A stretch of DNA of 64,000 bases, taken from the NCBI RefSeq assembly GCF_023954305.1, contig NZ_JAMLIG010000002.1, positions 372,001-436,000 on the forward strand. Reading direction: 5' to 3'. Positions 7,820-16,164 of this stretch are shown in pieces. A program made the position numbers and the translations under genes. Within the stretch, counting starts at the first letter, position 1. Each line of letters opens with the position of its first letter. This stretch comes from Mesorhizobium sp. (GTDB taxonomy: Bacteria > Pseudomonadota > Alphaproteobacteria > Rhizobiales > Rhizobiaceae). The notes under the pieces were generated by a model that was given only the letters and a program-made list of their open reading frames with translations, had not been told where the DNA came from and searched no databases.

Positions 7820-8713
7820 TTACCCGATCAGCGCCGTCCTCAGCGCGGGGATGTCGTCCAGCACCTGATCGACGAATGCGGCGATGCGAGGCGTCCTGCG
7901 CAGATCCGGATGCGTAAGCAGGTACCAACTCCGGGTCAGTTCCGGCACCGGAGGCAGAAGCTGGATGAGCGTCTCTTCCGCGTCTCCGAGTGTGGTGGGA
8001 AGCGGCGCAACGCCGACGCCTGCCTTCACGGCCGACAGCGTGCCAAGCATGCTGTTGTTGCGGTTGACGATGCGTGCGTTCGGCACGGCGAGCGGAAGCC
8101 ACTTGGCGACCCGGTGATTCTGCATGATGCCGTCGAAGCCGATCAAGGCATGATCGGCCAATTCGGCGATGCTGCCAGGCCGGCCATGCTGCTGCACATA
8201 GCTCCTGCTGGCATAGATCGCCCAGACGGAGTCGCAGATCTTGCGGCCGACGAGACTGTCGTCTGCCGGTTCGCCCGAGCGGAAGGCGACGTCGGCTTCG
8301 CCCTTGGCGATGTCGAGATAGCGATCGCTGGTGACGAACTCCACCGTAAGGCCCGGAAAGCGCTCGTAGAAACGGTCGAGCAGGCCCGTTGCGACGATGC
8401 GCGAAACCGTTGGCTCCGGGCAGGTAAGGCGGATCACGCCCTTCAGGTCATGCTTCAGCGCTTGGACCTTGCGCTCCAAATCCATCACCGCCGTTTCGAC
8501 CGACAGCACCTTGCCGATCAGCGTCTCGCCAAGTTCGGACAGGCGGTAGACGGAGGGATGACGTTTCACCAGCGCAAGGCCGACGCGGGTTTCGAGCTCC
8601 GCCAGGCGACGGTGCACCGTCGACTGGTTGACGCCGAGCGCCTTCGCGGCAGCAAGCGTGCTGCCATGACGCGACACGGCGATCAGGTGGCGCAAGTCAT
8701 CCCAGTCAAACAT
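7820..8713 (-). CDS. LysR-family transcriptional regulator
   Basis: A 297-residue LysR-type regulator. The winged helix-turn-helix spans residues 1-60 (FDWDDLRHLIAVSRHGS, AAAKALGVNQSTVHRRLAEL); the rest is the periplasmic-binding-like effector domain. The ATG at 8713 gives the usual family N-terminus; a GTG at 8737 in frame is possible. It is divergent from the cupin gene at 8815. A perfect 14-bp palindrome between the two starts (8741-8754) is a candidate operator. The likely targets are itself and the cupin gene; the effector is unknown. Confidence 0.9.
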   Translation of the reverse strand: MFDWDDLRHLIAVSRHGSTLAAAKALGVNQSTVHRRLAELETRVGLALVKRHPSVYRLSELGETLIGKVLSVETAVMDLERKVQALKHDLKGVIRLTCPEPTVSRIVATGLLDRFYERFPGLTVEFVTSDRYLDIAKGEADVAFRSGEPADDSLVGRKICDSVWAIYASRSYVQQHGRPGSIAELADHALIGFDGIMQNHRVAKWLPLAVPNARIVNRNNSMLGTLSAVKAGVGVAPLPTTLGDAEETLIQLLPPVPELTRSWYLLTHPDLRRTPRIAAFVDQVLDDIPALRTALIG

Positions 8714-8740
8714 CGGGAAGATTATGCGCTTCTGCACGTG

Positions 8741-8754
8741 GAGTTTGCAAACTC
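8741..8754. promoter_or_regulatory. 14-bp palindrome between the lysR and cupin genes
   Basis: GAGTTTGCAAACTC is a perfect inverted repeat in the 101-bp divergent region between the LysR gene and the cupin gene. Position and symmetry fit a regulator operator, although LysR sites usually have a T-N11-A core and span about 15 bp. Protein binding is inferred, not shown. Confidence 0.4.
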
Positions 8755-8814
8755 GCTGCTGCCGCCGCGAGCCGTCTCCCGCTAGCGTCTGTCCGGACTG
8801 CAGAGGAGGATGTC

Positions 8815-9225
8815 ATGCACGAGAAGAGTAATGTCGAGACGATGATCGCGGGGCTCAGCGTCGGCGTGACGCGCAGCGCTCAGGACAACGGCATGGCGAA
8901 GCTGACGCCGCTGCACCGCGAGGTGGTGACGGGCATGCCGGGCCTCGCCGAGCAGGAGGTGCGGGTGCTTTTCGCGACGCTGCTTCCGGGCGACGTAACC
9001 CCCTACCATTCGCACCGCTTCCCGGTGACGGTCTACGTCACCGAAGGCACCTTCACGCTGGCGCTGGACGGCCGCGACCCGGTGGCGATCGCGGCCGGCG
9101 AGGCCTTTGTCGAGCCGGCCGGCGTCAACATGACCGGCTCCAACGCGGGCACCGTGCCGGCCCGAATGGCGCTGTTCTACGTCTGCGAGCCGGGAGCACC
9201 CTTCGCCGACGCGGTGACGGCGTAG
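8815..9225 (+). CDS. Cupin-domain protein
   Basis: A 136-residue single-cupin protein. The first cupin motif is visible as GDVTPYHSHRFPVTVYVTEG, keeping both His ligands but with hydrophobic residues where Glu is usual, followed by FTLALDGRDPVAIAAGEAFVEPAGVNMTGSN. Metal binding is therefore plausible but incomplete. There is no signal peptide. GGAGG stands before the ATG. It is divergently paired with the LysR gene, which probably controls it. The function within the cupin superfamily cannot be assigned. Confidence 0.85.
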   Translation: MHEKSNVETMIAGLSVGVTRSAQDNGMAKLTPLHREVVTGMPGLAEQEVRVLFATLLPGDVTPYHSHRFPVTVYVTEGTFTLALDGRDPVAIAAGEAFVEPAGVNMTGSNAGTVPARMALFYVCEPGAPFADAVTA

Positions 9226-9265
9226 ACAGCGTCGACGCCAACGGACGTCCTCCACGCCAATCCGA

Positions 9266-10189
9266 TCACGCCGGAGGCTGCGCCTCCCATGGCTTTTGCC
9301 ACTCCCCCGCGACACGCAGGTCTGTGCCGGCATCGTCTTCGATCACCTTGCACACCGTCATTTCGCCAGCGCCCATTCCGTACCGCCGGCCTGCCTCGCG
9401 GAAACGCTCGTGGGTTGCCTCCGTCAAGGTGGCGTCCGTGCCTACGCTGTCCATCAACTCCTTGATCAGGCTCAGATCCTTCAGACACAAGGCAATCGGG
9501 AAACTAGGGTCATAGTGGCCCGCGAAGATCGACGGCACGTCGTGGGACAGGACGAAACTGTCGGCGGCGCCTCCTTTCATCAGGTTCCACCAGATCAATG
9601 GATCCAGACCCGCAAGCTTGGCGGTGACCATCGCCTCACCGATCGCGGCGGCGTGAATCTTCCAGAGTTGGTTGTTCACCAGCTTGGCGACGTAGCCATT
9701 GCCATAGGCGCCAGCCTTCCGCAGTTGTCCCATCGCCTCGATCACCGGCCGGACGCGCTCGATGACTGCCTCCGTTCCCCCGACGAACATGGGCATATCG
9801 CCGCGAATGGCGGCATCGACACTGCCGGTCACCGGCGCGTCGATCGCGTGTCCGCCGCGCGCCTCGAACTCGGATGCGAGTTCCCGCATCAGGAAGGGGG
9901 AGGAGGTCGTCATGTCGATCCAGACCTTGCCCGCGGGGTCGCCGCTTAGAAATCCCGAAGGCCCCCGCACGATCTGCTCGACTTCCTTCGGACCAAACAC
10001 CATCGAGACGACCACGTCGGAGGCCGCGAGCACGCCGGCCGGCCCGTCCGCGGCTGCCGCTCCCTGCTCCGACAGCAGCGCCACAGCCTCGCGCCGGATG
10101 TCATAGACACTGAGGGCAAACCCCTTTCGCAGCAGGTTGGCTGCCGCGTTCTTCCCCATTGTCCCAAGCCCGATGAACCCCACGCGCAT
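9266..10189 (-). CDS. 3-hydroxyisobutyrate dehydrogenase-family oxidoreductase
   Basis: A 307-residue beta-hydroxyacid dehydrogenase-type enzyme using NAD(P). The Rossmann motif GFIGLGTMG is at residues 4-12, followed by IDAPVTGSVDAAIRGDMPMF (substrate-binding region) and GNGYVAKLVNNQL with the catalytic Lys. AAGGAG stands six bases before the ATG at 10189, which excludes the 20-codon longer reading. It is divergent from the LysR gene at 10287. That arrangement suggests an inducible catabolic step, for example tartronate semialdehyde or hydroxyisobutyrate type; the exact substrate is not visible. Confidence 0.88.
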   Translation of the reverse strand: MRVGFIGLGTMGKNAAANLLRKGFALSVYDIRREAVALLSEQGAAAADGPAGVLAASDVVVSMVFGPKEVEQIVRGPSGFLSGDPAGKVWIDMTTSSPFLMRELASEFEARGGHAIDAPVTGSVDAAIRGDMPMFVGGTEAVIERVRPVIEAMGQLRKAGAYGNGYVAKLVNNQLWKIHAAAIGEAMVTAKLAGLDPLIWWNLMKGGAADSFVLSHDVPSIFAGHYDPSFPIALCLKDLSLIKELMDSVGTDATLTEATHERFREAGRRYGMGAGEMTVCKVIEDDAGTDLRVAGEWQKPWEAQPPA

Positions 10190-10286
10190 GCCGCACTCCT
10201 TCTGTGATCGCCGCCATGTTCGAGCCGGAGTCGTCTTCGTGTCCAGCAAAGTGTTATGAAGTCGCCCTTAAGCGGAGTTGAACCTG

Positions 10287-11204
10287 ATGAACATCGACCT
10301 TCGGCTGCTGCGGTCGTTCGTTGTCATCTACGAGCAGCGCAGCCTTGCCAGGGCGGCCAAGCGGCTGCACTGCACGTCGGCTGCGCTGTCGATGCGTCTG
10401 AAACAGCTGGAAACCGAGGTCGGTGAACCGCTCTTCGACCGCCGCCCGGGAGGTGTCGAAGCGACTCCGCGCGGGTCCGATCTGTATGCTCGGGCGGTCG
10501 GCCTCCTTGCCGTGTATGACGAGCTGGTCTCCGCGACGCGTTCGCAACCGGCGCGGGAGCGGGTACGGCTAGGTCTCCCGGACGACTACGCAGCCGCCTG
10601 GCTCGGACGCATCCTGAAGGGTCTGAAGGAGGAGTTCGACCGGCTGGAAATCGAAATCGTTTGCGACCTCTCCTCACAACTTCTCGCCCGGCTGCATCGC
10701 AGGGAGATCGACCTGGCACTGGTGACCCTTGCCGCCCGCCCCACCATGACGCGTGGAGAGGCGCGGGTAGGTCTCCGCTGGATCGGCAGCGGCGGCAATC
10801 CGGTTGCCCTTGCGGCGTATCCAGAAGGCTGCCTCTTCCGCCAGGACATGATTCGCGCGCTCGATGCGGCCCAGCGACCGTGGCGGGTTGCTGTCCAGAG
10901 CGCGAACCGTTCGGGTATCATTGAGGCGGTGCGGACGGGTCTGTGCGCCACGGCAGTGGCAGCCGGAACCGCGCCTGAGGGGATCGAGGAGATCATCTCT
11001 TCCGATACCCTCCCCGCGCTGCCCGACATTCCCATTTACCTGCTGGGCATGCACGATCCACGGCCGGCCGTTGCTCGGGTCGAGGACGGGATCGTGCGGA
11101 TGCTTCGGACTTTTTCGCAGAGACGGGACCTTCCCTTTGCCGGCGAGACCAATGAAACTCGAGCTCGTGTCGACGCTGGAGCGGGTTTCGAACGCCTAGC
11201 TTAG
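10287..11204 (+). CDS. LysR-family transcriptional regulator
   Basis: A 305-residue LysR-type regulator with N-terminal helix-turn-helix MNIDLRLLRSFVVIYEQRS and AAKRLHCTSAALSMRLKQL, then a substrate-binding-like effector domain. The ATG at 10287 has GGAG nine bases upstream. A TTG at 10278 in frame would place GGAG directly against the start and is less likely. It faces the hydroxyacid dehydrogenase gene across about 97 bp, so control of that gene is the simplest reading. The C-terminal 25 residues (NETRARVDAGAGFERLA) extend beyond the usual fold. Confidence 0.88.
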   Translation: MNIDLRLLRSFVVIYEQRSLARAAKRLHCTSAALSMRLKQLETEVGEPLFDRRPGGVEATPRGSDLYARAVGLLAVYDELVSATRSQPARERVRLGLPDDYAAAWLGRILKGLKEEFDRLEIEIVCDLSSQLLARLHRREIDLALVTLAARPTMTRGEARVGLRWIGSGGNPVALAAYPEGCLFRQDMIRALDAAQRPWRVAVQSANRSGIIEAVRTGLCATAVAAGTAPEGIEEIISSDTLPALPDIPIYLLGMHDPRPAVARVEDGIVRMLRTFSQRRDLPFAGETNETRARVDAGAGFERLA

Positions 11205-11482
11205 CCCCTGGCCACCGCCGCTCGGGTGATTGTCCCCAACTGGAAGGTGAATCGGGTCCGCGAGCAGAGTGCCTTGCGCCTGGTCCCGCCAGGCCCGGCG
11301 TGTCCGTCGGAAACGCGCCCGCGGCAGCAAACAACATCCCCTGAAACAATCGAAATAATCGCCTCCCCGGCCCGGCATTCCCCGGAAGCGGGAGCGGGCA
11401 AATCTCCGCGCCATCGCCGGCAGGCGGATCGCCGCGAACATGCGGCATCCGCGCCTCGCCGGCCAAACCAGGGAGATCTGTC

Positions 11483-11848
11483 ATGCCCGGAATATTCGCT
11501 CTCACCGCGTCGCGCACCCACCGCCTCGCGCTGGCCTCGCTGGCCGGCGTCTGCCTGGCCGGCTTGACGCTCCCCGTCGAGGCCCGCGCGCCCGATGGCG
11601 TCAGCCCCGGAAAGAGTTGCCTGAACACCTACATCGCCTCGCACATGCAGAAGGCGAAAAAGCTCGACCGGGCAAGGCAGAAGGCGCGCGGCAACTGGGA
11701 ATATCAGGCCTGGAGGACGTTCGGCGCGAAATACGACGACTGGAAGAAGGCGCAGCTTTCCCAGTACCACTGCTCGAAGAAGGGCAAGCATCACTTCTGC
11801 CTCGCCGAAGCCTATCCCTGCTCGCAGATCGAGGAAGTGACCGGCTGA
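11483..11848 (+). CDS. Small secreted Cys-containing protein
   Basis: A 121-residue protein with an N-terminal signal peptide (TASRTHRLALASLAGVCLAG, probable cleavage after VEARA). The mature part is basic and helical (MQKAKKLDRARQKARGNWEY) and has four Cys (KSCLN, YHCSKKGKHHFC, AYPCSQ), suggesting two disulfides. No family was recognised. GGGAG stands six bases before the ATG. The 278 bp upstream hold no gene that could be supported. Its stop is 7 bp from the convergent nnr gene. Confidence 0.78.
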   Translation: MPGIFALTASRTHRLALASLAGVCLAGLTLPVEARAPDGVSPGKSCLNTYIASHMQKAKKLDRARQKARGNWEYQAWRTFGAKYDDWKKAQLSQYHCSKKGKHHFCLAEAYPCSQIEEVTG

Positions 11849-11855
11849 TCTGGCC

Positions 11856-13358
11856 TCAGCAGCCGGCCGATCGCCCCATCAGTTCCTTCAGCACCGCAGG
11901 CACGAGGCCGGGCAGGTCCTCGGCGATCAGGCCCGGCCCGAAGCGTCCTCCCGCCTCGGCATGGATCCACACCGCCGCGCAGGCCGCCGCGAACGGATCC
12001 ATGCCCTGGGCGCAAAACCCGGCGATCAGCCCGGCCAGCACGTCGCCCGATCCCGCCGTCGCCAGCCACGGCGAGCCGTTGGAATTGATGACGGCGCGCC
12101 CGTTCGGGCTCGCAACGACCGTGTCCGGCCCCTTCAACACCACCACCGCATGAGCCCGCTCGGCCGCCATTCGCGCCTTCTCGACCTTGGACAGCGAGGC
12201 ATTCCGCGCGATATCGCCGAACAGCCGCGAGAACTCGCCTTCGTGCGGCGTCAACACCAGGCTCCCCTTCGACGCGCCCGCCGAGATGAACAGCGAGGCC
12301 GGCGCGTCGGCGAAAGCGGTAAAGGCGTCGGCGTCGAGCACCAGCGTGAACGGTGCGGAAGCGCCGTCGAGCAGCGCCAGCGCCGTCTCCCTCAGCCTGC
12401 CCAAATCGCCGAAGCCCGGCCCGAGCACCGCCGCCCTCACCTTCCGCTCCGCGACGAAGCCGAGCGCGTCGGCCGTGCCCTCGACCCGGCACAGCATCAC
12501 GGAGGTCAGGTGCGCGGCGTTGAGCTGCATCGCCGCGGGCGGCGACAGAACGGTGACGGCCCCGGCGCCCGCCCGCGCCGCGGCCAGCGCGGACAGCCGC
12601 GCCGCGCCGGTGGCGTTCGGCGGGCCGGAGAAGACGCCGACATGGCCCCGCGCATATTTATGTGCATCGATCGCCGGCACGGGCAGCGCCGCCGACCACA
12701 ACGGTGGCTGGTTCTCATGCAGATCGCGCACACCGACGACCCAATCGGAAATCCCAATGTCTGCAACGACCACCTCGCCGCACAGGCTGCGCCCCGGCTC
12801 GAGCAGGTGCCCGGGCTTTCTGCGCACGAAGGTCACGGTCAGGTCAGCCTTCAGGCATGGCCCGTCGGCGCGTCCGGTCAGTCCCGAGAGACCAGACGGC
12901 AGGTCGACCGCCACCACCGGACTGCCCGCGTTTTCGATCGCGTCGAAGACGGGTCCGAACGCCGCGTCGAGCGGCCGCGCCAGGCCGGCGCCGTAAAGCG
13001 CATCGATGACCACCCCTGCCCGACCAGGGAGATAGCCGGCGAAGGGCTCGGCCGCGATGGGACAGTCCCGCGCAGCGCGCGCCGCGTCGCTGGCTGCCTT
13101 CGGCGAGCCATGTGCCCGGACATTCACCACGCAGCCGGCGTCCGCCAGCAGCCGCGCCACGACATAGCCGTCGCCGCCATTGTTGCCGGGGCCGCAGAGA
13201 ACGTCGAAGCGCGCCGCGCCCGGGTAGCGGCGCAACACCTCGGCCGTCACCGCCGCGCCGGCATTCCGCATCAGCCGATAGCCGTCGAACGGGCCGGCCG
13301 CGATCGCTGCCGCGTCGGCGGCGGCCATTTCTTCGGGGGTCAGGATTTCATGCGGCAT
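11856..13358 (-). CDS. nnr: Bifunctional NAD(P)H-hydrate repair enzyme Nnr
   Basis: A 500-residue fusion that repairs hydrated NAD(P)H. The N-terminal epimerase (about residues 1-215) carries CGPGNNGGDGYVVARLL and VVIDALYGAGLARP. The C-terminal ADP/ATP-dependent dehydratase (about 225-490) carries VLTPHEGEFSRLF and the terminal NSNGSPWLATAGSGDVLAGL motif. The length is typical. It is divergent from the glnB region, which has a 307-bp gene-free interval described separately. Confidence 0.95.
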   Translation of the reverse strand: MPHEILTPEEMAAADAAAIAAGPFDGYRLMRNAGAAVTAEVLRRYPGAARFDVLCGPGNNGGDGYVVARLLADAGCVVNVRAHGSPKAASDAARAARDCPIAAEPFAGYLPGRAGVVIDALYGAGLARPLDAAFGPVFDAIENAGSPVVAVDLPSGLSGLTGRADGPCLKADLTVTFVRRKPGHLLEPGRSLCGEVVVADIGISDWVVGVRDLHENQPPLWSAALPVPAIDAHKYARGHVGVFSGPPNATGAARLSALAAARAGAGAVTVLSPPAAMQLNAAHLTSVMLCRVEGTADALGFVAERKVRAAVLGPGFGDLGRLRETALALLDGASAPFTLVLDADAFTAFADAPASLFISAGASKGSLVLTPHEGEFSRLFGDIARNASLSKVEKARMAAERAHAVVVLKGPDTVVASPNGRAVINSNGSPWLATAGSGDVLAGLIAGFCAQGMDPFAAACAAVWIHAEAGGRFGPGLIAEDLPGLVPAVLKELMGRSAGC

Positions 13359-13398
13359 GGTGGCACGGAGATTCCTCGCCTAACTCAGGCTAGCGTGC

Positions 13399-13464
13399 TT
13401 GCGCCGGTTCTGGCAAACCGGCAATGTGCTTATGATTTGGGCGATTTGCCTTGCAAATGTGCAA
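13399..13464 (+). promoter_or_regulatory. Possible NtrC enhancer sites upstream of glnB
   Basis: Two TTGC...GCAA dyads are present, at 13399-13416 and 13446-13464. They lie roughly 130-190 bp upstream of the sigma-54 -24 box, a usual distance for NtrC enhancer sites, whose core is a TGC...GCA dyad. The match is loose and no binding evidence exists. Confidence 0.3.
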
Positions 13465-13534
13465 TCCGGAATTCGGCGGTCAGGAACCTTCCCGGCGCGG
13501 ATGGACGGCAAGTGTGGCGCGCTCATACCAAACG

Positions 13535-13564
13535 GCGGCGCCCGCTCCCACGGGCGTCGTTTTT
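13535..13564 (+). terminator. Intrinsic-terminator hairpin with no gene before it
   Basis: A 10-bp stem (13535-13544 with 13551-13560, two G-U pairs) has loop CTCCCA and runs directly into five T. It is oriented to end plus-strand transcription. The only gene upstream (nnr) is on the other strand, so it either ends a short untranslated RNA from the 13359-13564 interval or insulates the glnB promoter, which starts 28 bp later. Confidence 0.6.
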
Positions 13565-13591
13565 GACGAGTGGCATCGAGCTGGCCGGGTC

Positions 13592-13607
13592 TGGCATGCT
13601 TCGTGCT
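13592..13607 (+). promoter_or_regulatory. Sigma-54 (-24/-12) promoter of glnB
   Basis: TGGCATGCTTCGTGCT matches the RpoN consensus TGGCACG-N4-TTGCT with the obligatory GG-N10-GC spacing and only two departures. It lies 58 bp upstream of the glnB ATG. NtrC/RpoN control of glnB is established in rhizobia, which fits this position. Confidence 0.78.
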
Positions 13608-13665
13608 TAGAGTGGTCCGGGACGGGCCTTTTTGCCCGATTTCCCCATGCGGAGGCTATGTCCAG

Positions 13666-14004
13666 ATGAAGAAGATCGAAGCGATCATCAAACCGTTCAA
13701 GCTCGACGAGGTGAAAGAGGCGCTGCAGGAAGTCGGCCTCCAGGGCATCACCGTGACCGAGGCGAAGGGTTTCGGTCGCCAGAAGGGCCACACCGAACTC
13801 TATCGCGGCGCCGAATACGTGGTCGATTTCCTGCCCAAGGTGAAGGTCGAGATCGTGCTCGGCGACGATGCGGTCGAAGCGGCCATTGACGCCATCCGAA
13901 AGGCGGCGCAAACGGGTCGCATCGGCGATGGAAAGATTTTCGTGTCGAACATCGAGGAAGTCATCCGCATCCGCACGGGCGAAACCGGCCTCGACGCCGT
14001 CTGA
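13666..14004 (+). CDS. glnB: Nitrogen regulatory protein PII
   Basis: A 112-residue PII signal protein that reports 2-oxoglutarate, ATP/ADP and, through uridylylation, glutamine status. Tyr51 in the T-loop (ELYRGAEYVVDF) is the uridylylation site. GFGRQKGHTELYRG and GDGKIFVSNIEEVIRIRTGE are the PROSITE-type signatures. The start MKKIEAIIKPFKLDEVKEAL with GGAGG ten bases upstream rules out the longer frame. glnA follows after 54 bp, the usual rhizobial glnBA unit, and a sigma-54 promoter precedes it. Confidence 0.97.
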   Translation: MKKIEAIIKPFKLDEVKEALQEVGLQGITVTEAKGFGRQKGHTELYRGAEYVVDFLPKVKVEIVLGDDAVEAAIDAIRKAAQTGRIGDGKIFVSNIEEVIRIRTGETGLDAV

Positions 14005-14058
14005 TCGACACAACGTCGACGTAACAACAATTCGTCATCCACTAGGGAAAACGACACA

Positions 14059-15468
14059 ATGACGACAGCCAAAGACATCATGAAGCAGATCAAGGACAAC
14101 GACATCAAGTTCGTCGACCTCCGCTTCACCGACCCGAGAGGCAAGCTGCAGCACGTGACCATGGATGTCGCCGAGGTCGAAGAGGACATGTTCGCCGACG
14201 GCGTGATGTTCGACGGCTCGTCGATCGCCGGCTGGAAGGCCATCAACGAGTCCGACATGGTGCTCATGCCGGATCCGGACACCGTCCACATGGACCCCTT
14301 CTTCGCGCAGTCGACCATGGTCATCCTCTGCGACATCCTCGATCCGATCTCCGGCGAAGCCTACAACCGCGATCCGCGCGGCACGGCCAAGAAGGCCGAG
14401 GCCTACATGAAGTCGGAAGGCATCGGCGACACGATCTATGTCGGCCCCGAGGCCGAGTTCTTCGTCTTCGACGACGTCAAGTACAAGGCCGATCCCTACA
14501 ACACCGGTTTCAAGCTGGATTCGACCGAACTGCCGTCCAACGACGACACCGACTACGAGACCGGCAATCTCGGCCACCGTCCGCGCGTCAAGGGCGGCTA
14601 TTTCCCTGTTCCGCCGATCGACAGCCTCCAGGACATGCGCTCGGAGATGCTGACGGTGCTCGCCGAAATGGGCGTGCGCGTCGAGAAGCACCATCATGAG
14701 GTCGCGGCTGCCCAGCACGAGCTGGGCATCAAGTTTGACACGCTGGTGCGCAACGCCGACAAGATGCTGATCTACAAATATGTCGTGCACCAGGTCGCCA
14801 ACGCCTACGGCAAGACGGCCACCTTCATGCCGAAGCCGGTGTTCGGCGACAACGGCTCGGGCATGCACGTCCACCAGTCGATCTGGAAGAACGGCAAGCC
14901 GACCTTCGCCGGCAACGAATATGCCGGCCTGTCGGAGACCTGCCTGTTCTACATCGGCGGCATCATCAAGCACGCCAAGGCGATCAACGCCTTCACCAAC
15001 CCGCTGACCAACTCCTACAAGCGTCTGGTCCCCGGCTACGAGGCACCGGTGCTGCTCGCCTATTCGGCCCGCAACCGCTCCGCCTCCTGCCGCATCCCGT
15101 TCGGCTCGTCGCCGAAGTCGAAGCGCGTCGAGGTCCGCTTCCCCGATCCGGGCGCGAACCCCTATCTCGGCTTCGCCGCGATGCTGATGGCCGGCCTCGA
15201 CGGCATCAAGAACAAGATCCATCCCGGCCAGCCGATGGACAAGGATCTCTACGACCTGCCGCCGAAGGAACTGAAGAAGATCCCGACCGTCTGCGGGTCG
15301 CTGCGCGAAGCGCTGCAGTCGCTCGATAAGGATCGCGGCTTCCTCAAGGCCGGCGGCGTCTTCGACGACGACCAGATCGATTCCTACATCGAGCTCAAGA
15401 TGGCGGAAGTCATGCGCTTCGAGATGACCCCGCATCCGGTCGAGTTCGACATGTATTATTCGGTGTAA
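14059..15468 (+). CDS. glnA: Glutamine synthetase type I
   Basis: A 469-residue GSI-beta glutamine synthetase that condenses glutamate and ammonia with ATP. Motifs seen are MFDGSSIAGWKAINESDM, the metal-site region VGPEAEFFVFD, the ATP-binding KPVFGDNGSGMHVHQS, and NRSASCRIP. Adenylylation loop HPGQPMDKDLYDLPPKE contains the Tyr that GlnE modifies. Co-transcription from the glnB promoter is likely. The short intergenic stretch may also carry its own start signals, but none is clear. A strong terminator follows. Confidence 0.98.
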   Translation: MTTAKDIMKQIKDNDIKFVDLRFTDPRGKLQHVTMDVAEVEEDMFADGVMFDGSSIAGWKAINESDMVLMPDPDTVHMDPFFAQSTMVILCDILDPISGEAYNRDPRGTAKKAEAYMKSEGIGDTIYVGPEAEFFVFDDVKYKADPYNTGFKLDSTELPSNDDTDYETGNLGHRPRVKGGYFPVPPIDSLQDMRSEMLTVLAEMGVRVEKHHHEVAAAQHELGIKFDTLVRNADKMLIYKYVVHQVANAYGKTATFMPKPVFGDNGSGMHVHQSIWKNGKPTFAGNEYAGLSETCLFYIGGIIKHAKAINAFTNPLTNSYKRLVPGYEAPVLLAYSARNRSASCRIPFGSSPKSKRVEVRFPDPGANPYLGFAAMLMAGLDGIKNKIHPGQPMDKDLYDLPPKELKKIPTVCGSLREALQSLDKDRGFLKAGGVFDDDQIDSYIELKMAEVMRFEMTPHPVEFDMYYSV

Positions 15469-15494
15469 GCATCGCCTTCGCCGAGCCACATGGA

Positions 15495-15523
15495 CCCCGG
15501 CGGCAACGCCGGGGTTTTCGTTT
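15495..15523 (+). terminator. Rho-independent terminator of glnBA
   Basis: Perfect 8-bp stem (15495-15502 with 15507-15514), GCAA tetraloop, then TTTTCGTTT. It lies 27 bp beyond the glnA stop. Confidence 0.92.
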
Positions 15524-15557
15524 GCGCGGTCGGCTGCCTTGGCAGACGCCGGTCAGA

Positions 15558-16118
15558 TCAGATCAGGACGTCGTGGTAGCCGAGGGCTTCCTCAAGCTCG
15601 GTTTCCTCGTAGCGGAAGTGCGATCACACGAAACGCTCGAGCTCCCCGAAGGTCTTTCTGAGGCGGTCGTACGTCTCCCGCCCTGGAGACGACAGGATGG
15701 CACTGGCGCCTTGTCCCAGGTCCTCGATCAAGGCGTGGATGACGAGGTGTTCCTCGGCAAGGCGGTCGACGACGCGGCGAAGCCCTGCGCTTCCCTCTCG
15801 CCGAAGATGCGGAAAGATGTCGGCGTCCTCGGCGGTGTGGTGGAACGAGAGCATTCGGCACTCGCGGCCGCACATCGCACCGAACCTGCGGTAGTTGCGC
15901 GCCATTTCGAGTTCCGGCATGGCCTCCACCAGGTCTGCCGCTTTGGCGTAGTCCGCCTCGATGGCGTCGATCATTGCCCGCACCCCATCGATCTCCTTCA
16001 GATGAAGGCGATGGATCATGGCGAGCCTTTGACCCATGGCCCGGTGAAGACGCGTCGCGCCTTCGATCTTCGGCGCTTTCGGCCGCGTCGCTTCATCGAG
16101 CAGATTGATGGTCACCAT
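15558..16118 (-). pseudogene. Hemerythrin-domain protein interrupted by a TGA codon
   Basis: The frame from ATG 16118 encodes a hemerythrin-like four-helix protein: MLSFHHTAEDADIFPHL (second-helix ligands) and LAEEHLVIHALIEDL (third helix). It stops at a TGA (15624-15626) after ERFV. Beyond it, in the same frame, come 21 sense codons reading SHFRYEETELEEALGYHDVL, then Ile and a stop at 15558-15560. HFRYEE is the fourth-helix ligand motif expected next in the family. A single nonsense change (for example CGA to TGA) therefore removes the last metal ligands. It may be a recent pseudogene, a sequence error or readthrough. A TTG at 16139 is an alternative start. It follows the 16165-16896 gene by 25-45 bp. 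Confidence 0.7.
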
Positions 16119-16164
16119 CGGGATCGGAGTATCCTGCAAGACCTGAGCGGGAGAACCGGGATGC

